Source: JANQFM01 sp035471925
Lineage (GTDB): Bacteria; Acidobacteriota; UBA6911; RPQK01; DATIPO01
Direction: 5' to 3'
Assembly (NCBI GenBank): GCA_035471925.1
Contig: DATIPO010000151.1
Span: 1-64,000 of the forward strand
DNA length: 64,000 nt
Below the pieces are notes generated by a model that made no database searches, was not told the origin of the DNA, and saw nothing but the letters and a program-made list of their open reading frames with translations. Positions 34,787-43,917 of this stretch are shown here, in pieces (the stretch's first letter is position 1; every line of letters starts with the position of its first letter). The position numbers were made by a program, and so were the translations under genes.

Positions 34787-35698
34787 CTACTCCTGGCCAA
34801 GCTTGCTAATCAGATCTTCAACTCGCTGGTGGAGGTCTTCCGGGGCGCCGTAGAAGACTTGGACCGTCCGTCCCCGGCGGTCGAAGATGAAAAGGGTGGG
34901 GACGGCGGTGACGTCGCCGAAGCGGCGGATGAGATCGGGGGTTGCTACGGCGACTCTTCCGACCTTGTGAGGAAAAGCCTCCACGTCCTGAGGCGGACTC
35001 TCCAATGCCAGAGCCACGATGGCCACTCCGTCACCCCAGGTCGTCCGGGCCTGCTTGAGCCATTTCAGCGTGCGGATGCAGGGCGGACACCAAGTGGCCC
35101 AAAATTCCACCAGCACGACCTTGCCGCGAAGATCGGCATCGCTCAGGGTCCGGCCCTCCAGGTCGGTGATCTGGAATTGGGGAAGGGAGGTGATTTCCTG
35201 CACTTGATCGGCTTCCAGCGACTCCAACTCTTCGCCTCGCAGGGCGAGGTCAATCATGCGTTTCAAGTCGACCTTGAATTTGGCCCGGTTGTCGGCATTC
35301 TTCCAGGGCGTGTAGCGTCCATCGCCCTCCTCTCCCCACAAATAGAAATCACGGGGACGTGCGATGAGGGCTTCATCGACCCACACGGCCGGGTAGCGCC
35401 CCACTCCGAAGCGCTCGGCCAGGGGCGACTCTCCCAGATTCTCGTCACGGTAAACGACACGGCCTTCATAATCCTTGACGACTTCCTTAATCAGCAAACT
35501 TGCTGGATCGGAAAGGTTTCAGGTGTAAGGCCAGCGCACCAGGGTGACGGTTACTGTCTCGGGTTGGGCGGTCTGGGCCAGCAGGGTGGTCACGGCTCCG
35601 CTGCCCAGGACGATTAAGAGCAGGAGGGCCTGTTGCATCACCTCCCAGCGTCGGCATCGGCTCAGGGGGTGTCTGGATGTCGCGGTGTCGTCTTGCAT
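34787..35698 (-). CDS. Two-domain membrane-anchored thioredoxin-like protein; candidate selenoprotein (in-frame UGA)
   Basis: The frame from ATG 35698 reads through one UGA (35519-35521, residue 60) to 34787, giving 303 residues. Residues 21-43 form a signal anchor. Residues 49-115 make a thioredoxin fold: strand VTVTLVRW, then PYT-U, helix DPASLLIKEVVKDYEG, strand VVYRDEN, and GRYPAVWVDE with the cis-Pro (103). Thus the UGA sits where a redox Cys belongs. Residues 170-303 form a TlpA/ResA-like domain with FWATWCPPC (Cys204, Cys207). A hairpin follows the UGA. Without readthrough, only a TTG-initiated C-terminal protein from 35497 would be made. It follows the MBL-hydrolase gene by 15 bases, so the two are an operon. 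Selenocysteine is inference; a nonsense mutation or sequencing error is the alternative. Confidence 0.65.
35482..35514 (-). promoter_or_regulatory. Candidate bacterial SECIS hairpin after the UGA
   Basis: On the minus strand the bases after UGA fold as UUUCC/GGAAG, GAU/AUU and CAGCA/UGCUG stems with a bulged C and a bulged AA, closing on the tetraloop AGUU. The loop starts 18 bases after the UGA and has G among its first two bases, which fits published bacterial SECIS criteria (spacing about 16-37, G in the first two loop positions). Confidence 0.55.
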
Positions 35699-35713
35699 TT
35701 CGATTCTCTCTTT

Positions 35714-37894
35714 CTACTCTCTCACCCACGAGAAGTAGGCGGGCAGGGCGCCTTCCAGTATGGACGCGGCTGTTCGCAGCGCCTGCGCCGAGGCTTCTTG
35801 CTCCTCGGCACTCTTCGCCTCTTGGGGATTCTCCCCGGATGCTTCGCGCAGTTGAGCCCGGGCACGCTGGAGGAAGAGAAGCGCCAGGGAATGGTCGGAA
35901 GGGGAGGCATTGAGGCGTTGTTGCCAGGTTTCCAGCATGGCCCATTGCCGATCAGCCCGGGATGGGACGGCTTGAGCGGCCAGGATGGCGTGCAGGCGCT
36001 GCTCGCCCTCCATCAGGGGAAGGAGGGCCGAGAAAGCGCTCACCCCCGGGCCCTCGGCCTGCAGCAGCTCGCGGGCTTTTTTCAGGGACGCGTTGAGTTG
36101 AATGAAGTCGGAATGGCTGTCGATGGCACGGTCGGGATCCTCAAAAGCCTGCCCTGTCCGCTCTTCCAAGTCCTGCAAGATGCTGGCCACGTCCTCTTTC
36201 AAAGCGAGTTGGGGACCGGCCTCGTCGACAGTCAATTGCCGGCACCATTGGGCCCACTCCAGTTGCGCCAAGCCCCTCCCCAGGTAGTAGAGGCCGTTGG
36301 AAACCGAGGTGCTCCTGGCGTAGAGGCCTGCAGCATTGACGTAGGGCATGGCCTGCAAGAGCGCGCCATCGGCCATGGCCCTGACAGCCAGAGGCGTGGC
36401 CTTCCCCTCAGCCGGGTAGGAATGGCTCATCAGATTCTGGTGCAGTGCGGCGGAGTCTTCCTTGATTCCTTGCCAATAGTCCTGAAAGGCCTCCAGGCTG
36501 TCGGGCTGCGAACCGTCCGTCGAGAAGGCCGAAGAAGTCGATTTCAAGCTGTTCAGGGCCTGATTGGAGCGTTCCAGGGCCAGAAGATGAAAATCTTTCT
36601 GCAGCGCCGCTTCAACGGATTGCAACTGCGCCAGGGCTCTGCTTTTGAAGGAGGCCGCCCCTTCGCTCACCTGGAGTTGGTCGGCCTCCTTTTTGAGCTC
36701 TTTGTGTTGCAGGCTCAGCGGATCGGCCAGTGGAGCCGTCGTTGCGCTTCCTTGGAGCCGTCGTCTTTCCCGCAGCGTTTCCCGGTAGGCGGAGGGAACG
36801 GCGCTATAGCTGACGCGGTTGTCGAACTCGTGAATCAGGAAGTCGTGGCCCTTGCTATAGGCTTGGCGGAACGACTCGAGATCAATGTTGTCGCGGAACT
36901 GCTCCAGCGACTCGCCCCGCTCCACCGCCTCTTCGGCGGCGGCTATGATGGTTTCGAGGAGGTCGATATGGCGCTGGAGCCATTCCGGCGTTCGTTGGAG
37001 GGGGCCGTGTCCTGGAATGATGACGTCGACGTCGAGGGCTTCAATCTCGCGCAGCCGCTTCAGCCAGCCCCGGGCGTGAGTCTCGTGCATGAACGGCACG
37101 GTGGAGATCAGGACGTCCCCGGTCACCACTACTTTGCGCCCGGGGAGATAGACGATGGCGTCGCCGTTGGTATTGCCCGGCCCGTAGGAAAAGATCTCGA
37201 TGCGGTCCTGGCCTTCGCCCAGCACAAGGCGCTCATCGAACATGAGCGTGGGAGGCGTCAGGCGGACGGCACGCAGTTCCTCCAGGTATTGTTCTGGAAG
37301 GCCTGCTAACCGCTCGATTCGGTAGCGCCGATCAGGACGCAGAGGATTCCCCCGGCTGTCGCTATTGGCATCCAGCATCTGCAGCAACTGCTCGCGGTTC
37401 TCCATGATCCTGATCTGGCCTTCCAGGCTCCTCTTGCCCGGGTTGAGGATTTCCCAGCGCGTTTCGCGGACGGCAACGATTTCAATGCCCGGAAAGGACT
37501 CCAGGAAAACTTGGTTGCCATGGTGATGGTCGCCGTGCCAGTGAGTGTTGACCAGGTAGCGGACGGGCTTCGAGGTGCGCTCGCGGATTTCCTTGATGAC
37601 CGCCGCGGCCCAGGAGGGAGTGCGTCCCGAGTCGACCACCAGGGCGTAGGACTGGCACTCGATGAGCGTGATGTTTCCTTGCACCGGGTAAAGCAGGGTT
37701 TCGTCCTGGATGAAGACGGTCACTCCCTCGGCCGCCTCGACGGCGTGGAACGTCCCTCCCGGTCCGGGATCCTGGGTTGGCGCCGACTGAGCTGGCCGGG
37801 CCCGGTGGCGGGAAGCCTCCGCTTGCAGTCCGCTCTTCCCCCAAGTCCCTGTGAGCGCGGCCAGAAGTGTCAGTGCCCAGAGAATCGCTGTCAT
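35714..37894 (-). CDS. MBL-fold metallo-hydrolase with long C-terminal helical region
   Basis: About 726 residues with a signal-like N-terminus (MTAILWALTLLAALTGTWG). Residues about 50-340 are a metallo-beta-lactamase fold with HWHGDHHHGN, TGDVLI and IPGHGPLQRT metal-binding motifs. The remaining roughly 380 residues are helical and Leu/Glu/Gln-rich with no recognised domain (GYL-type TPR register is weak). The protein is probably exported, like quinoprotein-relay MBL enzymes, but the substrate is unknown. The region LMFDERLVLGEGQDRIEIFS and NTNGDAIVYLPGRKVVVTGD is typical of that subgroup. ATG 37894 is chosen over the TTG at 37903. The next gene downstream, 15 bases away, is the thioredoxin-like selenoprotein candidate. 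It is divergent from the CadC/TolB sensor gene. Confidence 0.8.
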   Translation of the reverse strand: MTAILWALTLLAALTGTWGKSGLQAEASRHRARPAQSAPTQDPGPGGTFHAVEAAEGVTVFIQDETLLYPVQGNITLIECQSYALVVDSGRTPSWAAAVIKEIRERTSKPVRYLVNTHWHGDHHHGNQVFLESFPGIEIVAVRETRWEILNPGKRSLEGQIRIMENREQLLQMLDANSDSRGNPLRPDRRYRIERLAGLPEQYLEELRAVRLTPPTLMFDERLVLGEGQDRIEIFSYGPGNTNGDAIVYLPGRKVVVTGDVLISTVPFMHETHARGWLKRLREIEALDVDVIIPGHGPLQRTPEWLQRHIDLLETIIAAAEEAVERGESLEQFRDNIDLESFRQAYSKGHDFLIHEFDNRVSYSAVPSAYRETLRERRRLQGSATTAPLADPLSLQHKELKKEADQLQVSEGAASFKSRALAQLQSVEAALQKDFHLLALERSNQALNSLKSTSSAFSTDGSQPDSLEAFQDYWQGIKEDSAALHQNLMSHSYPAEGKATPLAVRAMADGALLQAMPYVNAAGLYARSTSVSNGLYYLGRGLAQLEWAQWCRQLTVDEAGPQLALKEDVASILQDLEERTGQAFEDPDRAIDSHSDFIQLNASLKKARELLQAEGPGVSAFSALLPLMEGEQRLHAILAAQAVPSRADRQWAMLETWQQRLNASPSDHSLALLFLQRARAQLREASGENPQEAKSAEEQEASAQALRTAASILEGALPAYFSWVRE

Positions 37895-37999
37895 GACCTT
37901 CAATGCTAGGCGGGCTCCGGCCAGCGATCCTGAGAAAAAGATGAAATTTTTGTCCCTGCGTGGTATTTTTCCAACACCAGGGAGCCTATCTGACCGCGC

Positions 38000-40237
38000 G
38001 TGGACTTTTCACAAGACTTTTTCATCGGCGACATCCGGATCGAGCCCTCGCTGCATCGTGTGGTGCGCAACGGCCAGATTGAACGTCTGACGCCCAAAGC
38101 CACGCAGGTCCTGCAATGCCTGGCGCAAAACGGCGGAAAGGTCGTCACCCGTCAGCGCCTCTTGGAAGAAGTTTGGCCTGAAGCGGCGGTCAACGAAGAG
38201 GTCCTGACCCGGGCTGTGGCCGACTTGCGCAAAGCTCTGGGAGAGACGGCCTCCCAGTCCCGCCTGATCGAGACCATTCCCAAGCGGGGCTATCGACTGG
38301 CTGCGCCGTTGCGCAGGGCCCAGGACGGGGACCCGTCAGCCGCTCCTGGCGTTCGTCCGCCGGACGGTCAAGCTGACGGGACGGCGGCCTCCCCAAGTGA
38401 CAAGAGGTCGCCCCTGATCCGGGTGGGACTGTGGATGTTCCCGATGGCTCTGGCTGTAGCGGTGGCGGCTGCCGTCCTGGGCACGCTCTATTGGACCGAT
38501 CAACAGCAGGCGCTCGATCCCTTGCCGCTGCGGACGCGCCCGCTCACCAGCATGCCGGGACGCGAAATCCGTCCTGCCATCTCGCCCGACGGCAACCAGG
38601 TAGCCTTCTCCCAGCGTCCGTCTGAAGGCGGGTCTTGGAACCTCTTTCTGCAAATGGCCGACGGCGAGGGGCGTCTGCAACTGACCGATGGGCCCTGGCA
38701 CGACCTTTCCCCGGCTTGGTCTCCCGACGGCCGCCGTATCGCATTCATGCGCTACGATACCGGCTCCTGCTCCATCTATCAGGTGTCGGCCCTGGGCGGT
38801 GACGCCGTTAAGCTGGGCGACTGCGGAGACAATCAGGCGCTCGACTTAGCCTATTCGCCTGACGGCCGTTGGATGGCCTTTTCCGACCGTCCGGCCGAGG
38901 GGGAGTCCTTCGCCATCCGTCTCATGTCGCCCGATGGCCAGCACAGCCGCTTTCTCCAATCGGTCGAGCAACAGCCCGGAGCGCAGCATTGGGGCGACAA
39001 GGACCCTTCCTTCTCCCCCGACGGACATTCTCTGGCTTTCACCCGCAGCGTCAGCATGAGGACTCAGGACGTCTTTGTGGCGCCGATCGACGGCGGACCG
39101 GCTAAGCGCGTCACCTCCGACACGGCTGCCGTCTTTGGCCACGCCTTCACTCCTGACGGCCAAGCCCTGGTCATCGCCTCCAGCCGCGGCGGACGTACTG
39201 GTCTCTGGCGCCTCGATCTGCGGTCGCTGCAATTCCGCTGGATGCCCCTCGACATTTCCTCGCCCACTTTTCCCGACATCTCTCCCGACGGGAAATGGAT
39301 GGCCCTACAGAGCAGCCGCCAGGAGTCCGACATCATGCGCCTGGGCGTCGAGGACGGATCGGTCACCCCTGTTGTCGAAACCACCCGCGACGACGTCGCT
39401 CCCGACGCAGGTCCCGACGGACTGCTGGCCTTCGCCTCGGACCGCGGCGGCAGCTACGAAATCTACATCCGCCGGGATGGGCGGGAACGTCGCCTCACCT
39501 CTTTCGGCGGACCCTTTGCGGGCTCGCCCCGAATCTCCCCCGACGGACGCTGGGTGGTTTTCGACGCCCGTCCTCACGGCCACGCCGACATCTTTGTGAG
39601 CGAAGTCGAAAGCGGACGCCTGCAACGGCTCACCCGCGCCGATTCCAACGAACTCGCTCCCGCTTGGTCGCCCGACGGCCGTTGGATCTACTTCGGATCA
39701 AACCGCGGCGGGCGCTGGCAGATCTGGCGCATGAGATTCGACCCTCTTGCAACCGCCCAGCGCGCCCAGCTTAGCGACCCGCCTGCAATCGCCGCCGCAT
39801 CGACGGTATCGGCTCGCCAGCTTGGTCCCCAAGAGGCTCGTGCCGACTGGCAGCGGGTCACCTCACAAGGCGGATACAGCGGATTCCTCTCACCTTCTGG
39901 CGAGTACCTCTACTTCATCAAATACGACCAGGCAGGACTCTTCAGTCTGCACCTGGATAGCGGTCGGGAATCGTTGGCCTTGGCCAATGTCCGGGGCCGG
40001 GACTCGGTGGTCGCCTGCGGTCGGGAACTCTGCCTGCTGAGTTCCCAAAAGGAAACCACCCGTCTTGTGCGCGTTGATCCCGCGACCGGAAGCGAAGAAG
40101 TCTGGCAGACCTTCCCCCGCAGCCCGTGGGGAGGGATCTCTCTCTCGCCGGATGGCCGCTTTCTCTACGCTATGCGCGAGGGCCGGGGAGAGGCCGACCT
40201 GGTGACCGCACGCCTCAGTGCCGATCCGCGCCCCTGA
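38000..40237 (+). CDS. CadC/ToxR-like membrane regulator with TolB-type beta-propeller
   Basis: 745 residues. Residues about 5-105 are an OmpR/ToxR-type winged helix (LTPKATQVLQCLAQNGGKVV, VWPEAAVNEEVLTRAVADLR, IETIPKRGYRL). Residues 142-165 form one membrane helix. The outer part (about 185-735) is a beta-propeller of PD40 repeats, each with a SPDG motif (AISPDGNQVAFS, AWSPDGRRIAFM, YSPDGRWMAFS and so on). The propeller probably senses a ligand outside and the N-terminus binds DNA inside. The start is GTG 38000. It is divergent from the MBL-hydrolase/selenoprotein operon across about 100 bases and is a good candidate for its regulator. Confidence 0.85.
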   Translation: MDFSQDFFIGDIRIEPSLHRVVRNGQIERLTPKATQVLQCLAQNGGKVVTRQRLLEEVWPEAAVNEEVLTRAVADLRKALGETASQSRLIETIPKRGYRLAAPLRRAQDGDPSAAPGVRPPDGQADGTAASPSDKRSPLIRVGLWMFPMALAVAVAAAVLGTLYWTDQQQALDPLPLRTRPLTSMPGREIRPAISPDGNQVAFSQRPSEGGSWNLFLQMADGEGRLQLTDGPWHDLSPAWSPDGRRIAFMRYDTGSCSIYQVSALGGDAVKLGDCGDNQALDLAYSPDGRWMAFSDRPAEGESFAIRLMSPDGQHSRFLQSVEQQPGAQHWGDKDPSFSPDGHSLAFTRSVSMRTQDVFVAPIDGGPAKRVTSDTAAVFGHAFTPDGQALVIASSRGGRTGLWRLDLRSLQFRWMPLDISSPTFPDISPDGKWMALQSSRQESDIMRLGVEDGSVTPVVETTRDDVAPDAGPDGLLAFASDRGGSYEIYIRRDGRERRLTSFGGPFAGSPRISPDGRWVVFDARPHGHADIFVSEVESGRLQRLTRADSNELAPAWSPDGRWIYFGSNRGGRWQIWRMRFDPLATAQRAQLSDPPAIAAASTVSARQLGPQEARADWQRVTSQGGYSGFLSPSGEYLYFIKYDQAGLFSLHLDSGRESLALANVRGRDSVVACGRELCLLSSQKETTRLVRVDPATGSEEVWQTFPRSPWGGISLSPDGRFLYAMREGRGEADLVTARLSADPRP

Positions 40238-40476
40238 CTGATCCAAGCCATTCCGGCGGCGGCCTCACTGAAACGATTTTTGTTTAAAGTCAACTGCTTT
40301 GTCAGTCGATAGTGATACTGTGGCGTTGCTTGTACGGTGGGCCGCCGCGCCGGACCGGGAAACGCATGCATTTCCCCCCAGTGCGGCGGCTCTCGTGCTG
40401 GCTGCTGAGCAGGACCTGCCTTCCCCCTTCCTTAGCCAACAAGATATCCACTAAGATCTTGTGGTAGACTTCCAAC

Positions 40477-40719
40477 ATGGCAGCCAAGGCAGTGCAGATT
40501 TCACTCGATGTCGAACTTCTACAGGAGGTTGATTCAGATCCCGAGACCCGCCAACGAGGGCGCTCGGCCTTTGTCCGCTCGGCAATCGAGCTTTACTTGC
40601 GAGCCAAGCGGAGGAAGGAGATTGATCGGCAGATCGACAAGGCCCTGGCCGGTCAAGCTGACGAAATGCAAGCTGAAGTTGAGGAGCTGATGGGAGCACA
40701 GGCATGGCCGGACGACTAG
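40477..40719 (+). CDS. Ribbon-helix-helix antitoxin of MazEF/PemIK type
   Basis: 80 residues. The N-terminal part (VQISLDVELLQEVD, then RGRSAFVRSAIELYL) is a ribbon-helix-helix DNA-binding domain, and the acidic C-terminal helix (DEMQAEVEELMGAQ) would bind the toxin. It overlaps the toxin gene by 16 bases, the usual antitoxin-first arrangement, and should autorepress the operon. Confidence 0.82.
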   Translation: MAAKAVQISLDVELLQEVDSDPETRQRGRSAFVRSAIELYLRAKRRKEIDRQIDKALAGQADEMQAEVEELMGAQAWPDD

Positions 40720-41030
40720 CCAGAGGGGAAATCTGGCTTCTGGCCTTACCTCGACCAGACAAACGCCGCCCCGTTCTGGTCCTGAGCCGTCCAAGCCTGA
40801 TCCGCAACCTTACGACCATCACGGTCGCTGCCGTTACATCTTCTCGACTTGGAATCCCGACAGAAGTCGCTGTCGGTATCGATGAGGGGTTGAAGAAGGA
40901 GTCCTGCGTCAACCTCTGCAATGTTCATACTGTGTCCAAGGGCGATCTGCGCCGATATGTAGGCTCGCTGAGTTTCTCGAAGATGCGTGACGTTTGCGCG
41001 GCTCTCCGAATAGCGACGGGCTGCGACTAG
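40704..41030 (+). CDS. MazF/PemK-family endoribonuclease toxin
   Basis: 108 residues. Features of the family are RGEIWLLALP, RRPVLVLSRPSLI, TITVAAVTSS, PTEVAVGIDEGLKKESCVNL and HTVSKGDLRRYVGSLS. MazF toxins cut mRNA or tRNA at short sequences when free of the antitoxin. The catalytic Arg and Ser/Thr positions look present (KRRPVLV, TSSR). A 12-bp-stem hairpin follows the stop directly. Confidence 0.86.
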   Translation: MAGRLARGEIWLLALPRPDKRRPVLVLSRPSLIRNLTTITVAAVTSSRLGIPTEVAVGIDEGLKKESCVNLCNVHTVSKGDLRRYVGSLSFSKMRDVCAALRIATGCD

Positions 41031-41033
41031 GGT

Positions 41034-41065
41034 TGCCTGGGCCACCCTTGAAAGTGGCCCAGGCA
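41034..41065 (+). terminator. Stem-loop after the toxin gene
   Basis: A perfect 12-bp stem TGCCTGGGCCAC/GTGGCCCAGGCA with an 8-base loop starts four bases after the toxin stop. Only a short, weak T tract follows. It probably ends the toxin-antitoxin transcript. Confidence 0.6.
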
Positions 41066-41179
41066 GGTTTGCCCACACGTCAGGTTTCGCGAACTTGCTC
41101 AGCGGCCGCGTATTCCGTGGCGCTACCATGCCGCTCGCGGCCACCAGCCTGTCGGCGAGATGGTCGAATCGGATTCTCC

Positions 41180-43912
41180 TCACTCATAGCGCAGCACGTG
41201 CATGGGATCGATCCGGGAAGCGCGGGCGGCCGGGAGGAGACAGGCCAACAAAGCCGCCGAAAGCAGCAGCAGCGGCACCACCCCGAACGACACGGGATCG
41301 AGCGGCTCGACGCCGTAGAGGACTGCGGTGAAGAGCTGCGAGACAAGCATGGCGGCCAACAGGCCCAGAACCAGGCCGCTGACGGAAAGCATCAGCCCCT
41401 GGCGCAGGACAAGCCTCAGCACTCGTCCGCGTTCGGCTCCCAGAGCCATCCGCAGTCCGATTTCGCGGCGGCGGCGGGAGACGGCATAAGAGATCACCCC
41501 ATAGACGCCGATCAAAGCCAGCAGCAGGGCTAAGCCAGCGAAGGCGCTGAGCAGGATCGCTCCCATGCGGGGCAGCAGCAGGAAGAAGCTGCGGTGCTGC
41601 TCGATGGTCTGCATTCCGGCAAGCGGCAAATTGGGTTCCAGGTTGCGGACGGCGGCTCGCATGGGTTCGGCCAAGGTTGAGGGTTCTGCCCGGGTCCTCA
41701 CCCAGATGGTGCGTCGGGGCTCGTAGCTCTGAGAAAGAGGACGGTAGAAGAACGGCATCAGACTCTCCCCGATGGTGCGGTATTTCCCGTCTTCGGCCAC
41801 TCCCACGATTTCAACGGGCTGCCGGTCCTCGCGGTTGGTGAGATAGACCTGCTTGCCCAGAGGATTCTCATTGGGCCAGAGTTGACGGGCCAAGGTCTCG
41901 TTGACCACCATCACCATGGGCGAATCCTGGGAATCCTGCTCGGTGAATCCGCGTCCTTCCACCATGCGGGTGCCCACGGTTTGGAAGAATTGGGGTCCGA
42001 CCAAGTTGCTGGAGATGATGTAGGGATCCTCTGATCCGTCGGGACGCCCTTGAGGCAGGTAAATGGCTCGGGAGGCGTTAGCCCCGGACAGGGGAAGTAT
42101 CATCGAACTGCTGACCGAGCGGGCACCCGGCAGAGCCTTCAGATTCTGCCTCAGACGGTCGAAAAAGGTCCTGCCCTGCTCAGCTTCATAGCCCAGCAAG
42201 CTGAGGTCCAGGGTCATGAAGATGAGGTTGTCGGAATCGATGCCGGTACGGACGTTCTGGACTTCCTGAAGGCTGCGGACGAAGAGTCCGGCCCCTACCA
42301 GCAACACCACCGAAAGGGTGACTTGAGCGACCACCAGCAGGCGCGGCATGGTGAGGCGGCGTCTGCTTCCCGCGGCCGACTCGGCTCCCCTCAAAACCGT
42401 TTGCAGGTCAGTTCGCGAGGCGGTCAGGGCGGGAGCGATTCCGAACACGATCCCGGCGGCCAGGGAAATGGCGGCCGTGAAGGCGATCACCGTCCAGTCG
42501 AGCTGAATATCGAGGCGCAGAGGGAAATCGAAGGCGGAAGGCAGCAAGTCCTGGAGCAGTCTGGCGAAGGCGTAGCCCAGTCCCAGTCCGGCCAGTCCGC
42601 CCAACGAGGCCAAGATCAGGCTCTCGGTCAACAACTGCTGGAGCAGGCCCTTGCGTCCGGCGCCCATGGCCAGGCGGACGCTCAACTCGCGGGCCCGTGC
42701 CGCGCCTCGGGAAAGCATCAGGTTGGCCACGTTGGCGCAGGCGATGAGCAACACGAATCCCACCAAGCCGAGCAGCATCAAGGCGAAGAAATTAACGTTG
42801 TCTGCTTGCTGGGGATTGATGCGCGAGGCCTGTTCCTTGACCAAAAGGGCTTCCACACCTTCATTGGCATCGGGATATTCTTCGGCCAGACGCCGCATGA
42901 TGGAGGCGAACTCCGCGCGGGCTTCTTGCAGAGACACGCCCGGCTTGAGGCGTCCAAGCGTTTCCAGCCAGTGGCCGCGTGAGTTGCGCCAGTCGAAGCC
43001 GGCCTGGCGCGGATTGGCGACGTCGTGCATGGAGATAGGCAGCCAAACGTCGAAGCGAATCGGAAATCGGCTCCCCATGAAGCCTTCCGGCATCACGCCC
43101 ACCACCTCGACAGTGGCCCCATTGAGGATCACTTCGCTTCCCAATACCTGGGGAGAGCCACCCATCTGGTTCTGCCACAGGCCGTGGCTGATGACAGCCA
43201 CCTGGTTTCCCCGGTCGATGTCCTCCGACGTGAAGACGCGGCCTTTAAAGGGCTCGACCCCCAGCACCTTGAAGAAGTCGCTGGTGACCAGTTCGCCGGC
43301 CACGTACTGGCTCATTTCGCCGGGAGGCGCCACCCCCAGGGTGACCATGCGTCGTCCCGCCAAGTATTCAAAGGTGCTGCTTTGGGCCCGGAAGTCGCGC
43401 AATTCGGCGTTGCTGAACTCATGAGGAAAGTTGGCGTGGTCGTCGAGCGAGAAGAGGATGACCACGCGCTCTGGATCCTCGCCAGGCAATGGCTTGAAGA
43501 GAATACTGTGTACAGCGCTGAAGATGGCGCTGTTGACCCCGATTCCCAGCGCCAGCGTCAAGATGCAGACCAAGGCGTAAGTGCGGTTGCGGCCCAGCGT
43601 GCGCAGGGCGAATTTCAAGTCTTGCCAGAGGCGTGTAAACATGATCTCTCCTCCTAAACGGCTCATCTCCCGGCGAAAGGACTGAGTGAGAGGCTCCAGG
43701 ACGATGGCAGCCCGCCGGCGCAGGCCGATCTTGAAGGCGTCCCAAAGCACATCGCGCCAATAGACCGTCGACCCCCACGACCCGCGGTAGCGTTCCTCGC
43801 CACGCTGAAGGCGCAGAAAATGCTGCATCTCTTTGGCGTGGAGCCGCCGCAGATCAGGCGGATAGGCCTGAAGGGCCATTCGCAGCAGCAGCTTGTCGAG
43901 CCATCGTGGCAT
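41180..43912 (-). CDS. ADOP-type large ABC permease (MacB/FtsX)
   Basis: About 910 residues, inner membrane. The N-terminal about 90 residues are the permease prefix (LLLRMALQAYPPDLRRLHAK), followed by the first MacB-like half (FALRTLGRNRTYALVCILTL, periplasmic loop about 140-390, two FtsX-type helices near FFALMLLGLVGFVLLIACAN), then a second core half with a second periplasmic loop and FtsX helices (GAILLSAFAGLALLLALIGV). This duplicated arrangement with a prefix is the acidobacterial-duplicated-orphan-permease type; no ATPase is visible nearby. ATG 43912 has GGAG nine bases upstream. It starts six bases before the end of the PadR gene, a coupled pair. Confidence 0.88.
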   Translation of the reverse strand: MPRWLDKLLLRMALQAYPPDLRRLHAKEMQHFLRLQRGEERYRGSWGSTVYWRDVLWDAFKIGLRRRAAIVLEPLTQSFRREMSRLGGEIMFTRLWQDLKFALRTLGRNRTYALVCILTLALGIGVNSAIFSAVHSILFKPLPGEDPERVVILFSLDDHANFPHEFSNAELRDFRAQSSTFEYLAGRRMVTLGVAPPGEMSQYVAGELVTSDFFKVLGVEPFKGRVFTSEDIDRGNQVAVISHGLWQNQMGGSPQVLGSEVILNGATVEVVGVMPEGFMGSRFPIRFDVWLPISMHDVANPRQAGFDWRNSRGHWLETLGRLKPGVSLQEARAEFASIMRRLAEEYPDANEGVEALLVKEQASRINPQQADNVNFFALMLLGLVGFVLLIACANVANLMLSRGAARARELSVRLAMGAGRKGLLQQLLTESLILASLGGLAGLGLGYAFARLLQDLLPSAFDFPLRLDIQLDWTVIAFTAAISLAAGIVFGIAPALTASRTDLQTVLRGAESAAGSRRRLTMPRLLVVAQVTLSVVLLVGAGLFVRSLQEVQNVRTGIDSDNLIFMTLDLSLLGYEAEQGRTFFDRLRQNLKALPGARSVSSSMILPLSGANASRAIYLPQGRPDGSEDPYIISSNLVGPQFFQTVGTRMVEGRGFTEQDSQDSPMVMVVNETLARQLWPNENPLGKQVYLTNREDRQPVEIVGVAEDGKYRTIGESLMPFFYRPLSQSYEPRRTIWVRTRAEPSTLAEPMRAAVRNLEPNLPLAGMQTIEQHRSFFLLLPRMGAILLSAFAGLALLLALIGVYGVISYAVSRRRREIGLRMALGAERGRVLRLVLRQGLMLSVSGLVLGLLAAMLVSQLFTAVLYGVEPLDPVSFGVVPLLLLSAALLACLLPAARASRIDPMHVLRYE

Positions 43913-43917
43913 AGGGT

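Noticed and set aside
34787..35497. Thioredoxin-like gene starting at TTG 35497 as the whole gene
   Set aside because: Such a product would begin inside the first helix of a thioredoxin fold and lack both the first strand and a signal sequence; the upstream phase supplies exactly these parts. Kept only as an alternative.
35487..35945. Frame of 152 codons overlapping the start of the thioredoxin-like gene
   Set aside because: It runs in a different phase, Pro/Arg-rich, and overlaps the end of the MBL gene; the real N-terminal extension is in the phase that contains the UGA.
41034..41065. Attachment site or mobile-element end at the toxin-antitoxin hairpin
   Set aside because: No second copy of the sequence or integrase is nearby; a transcript-end hairpin is the simpler reading.
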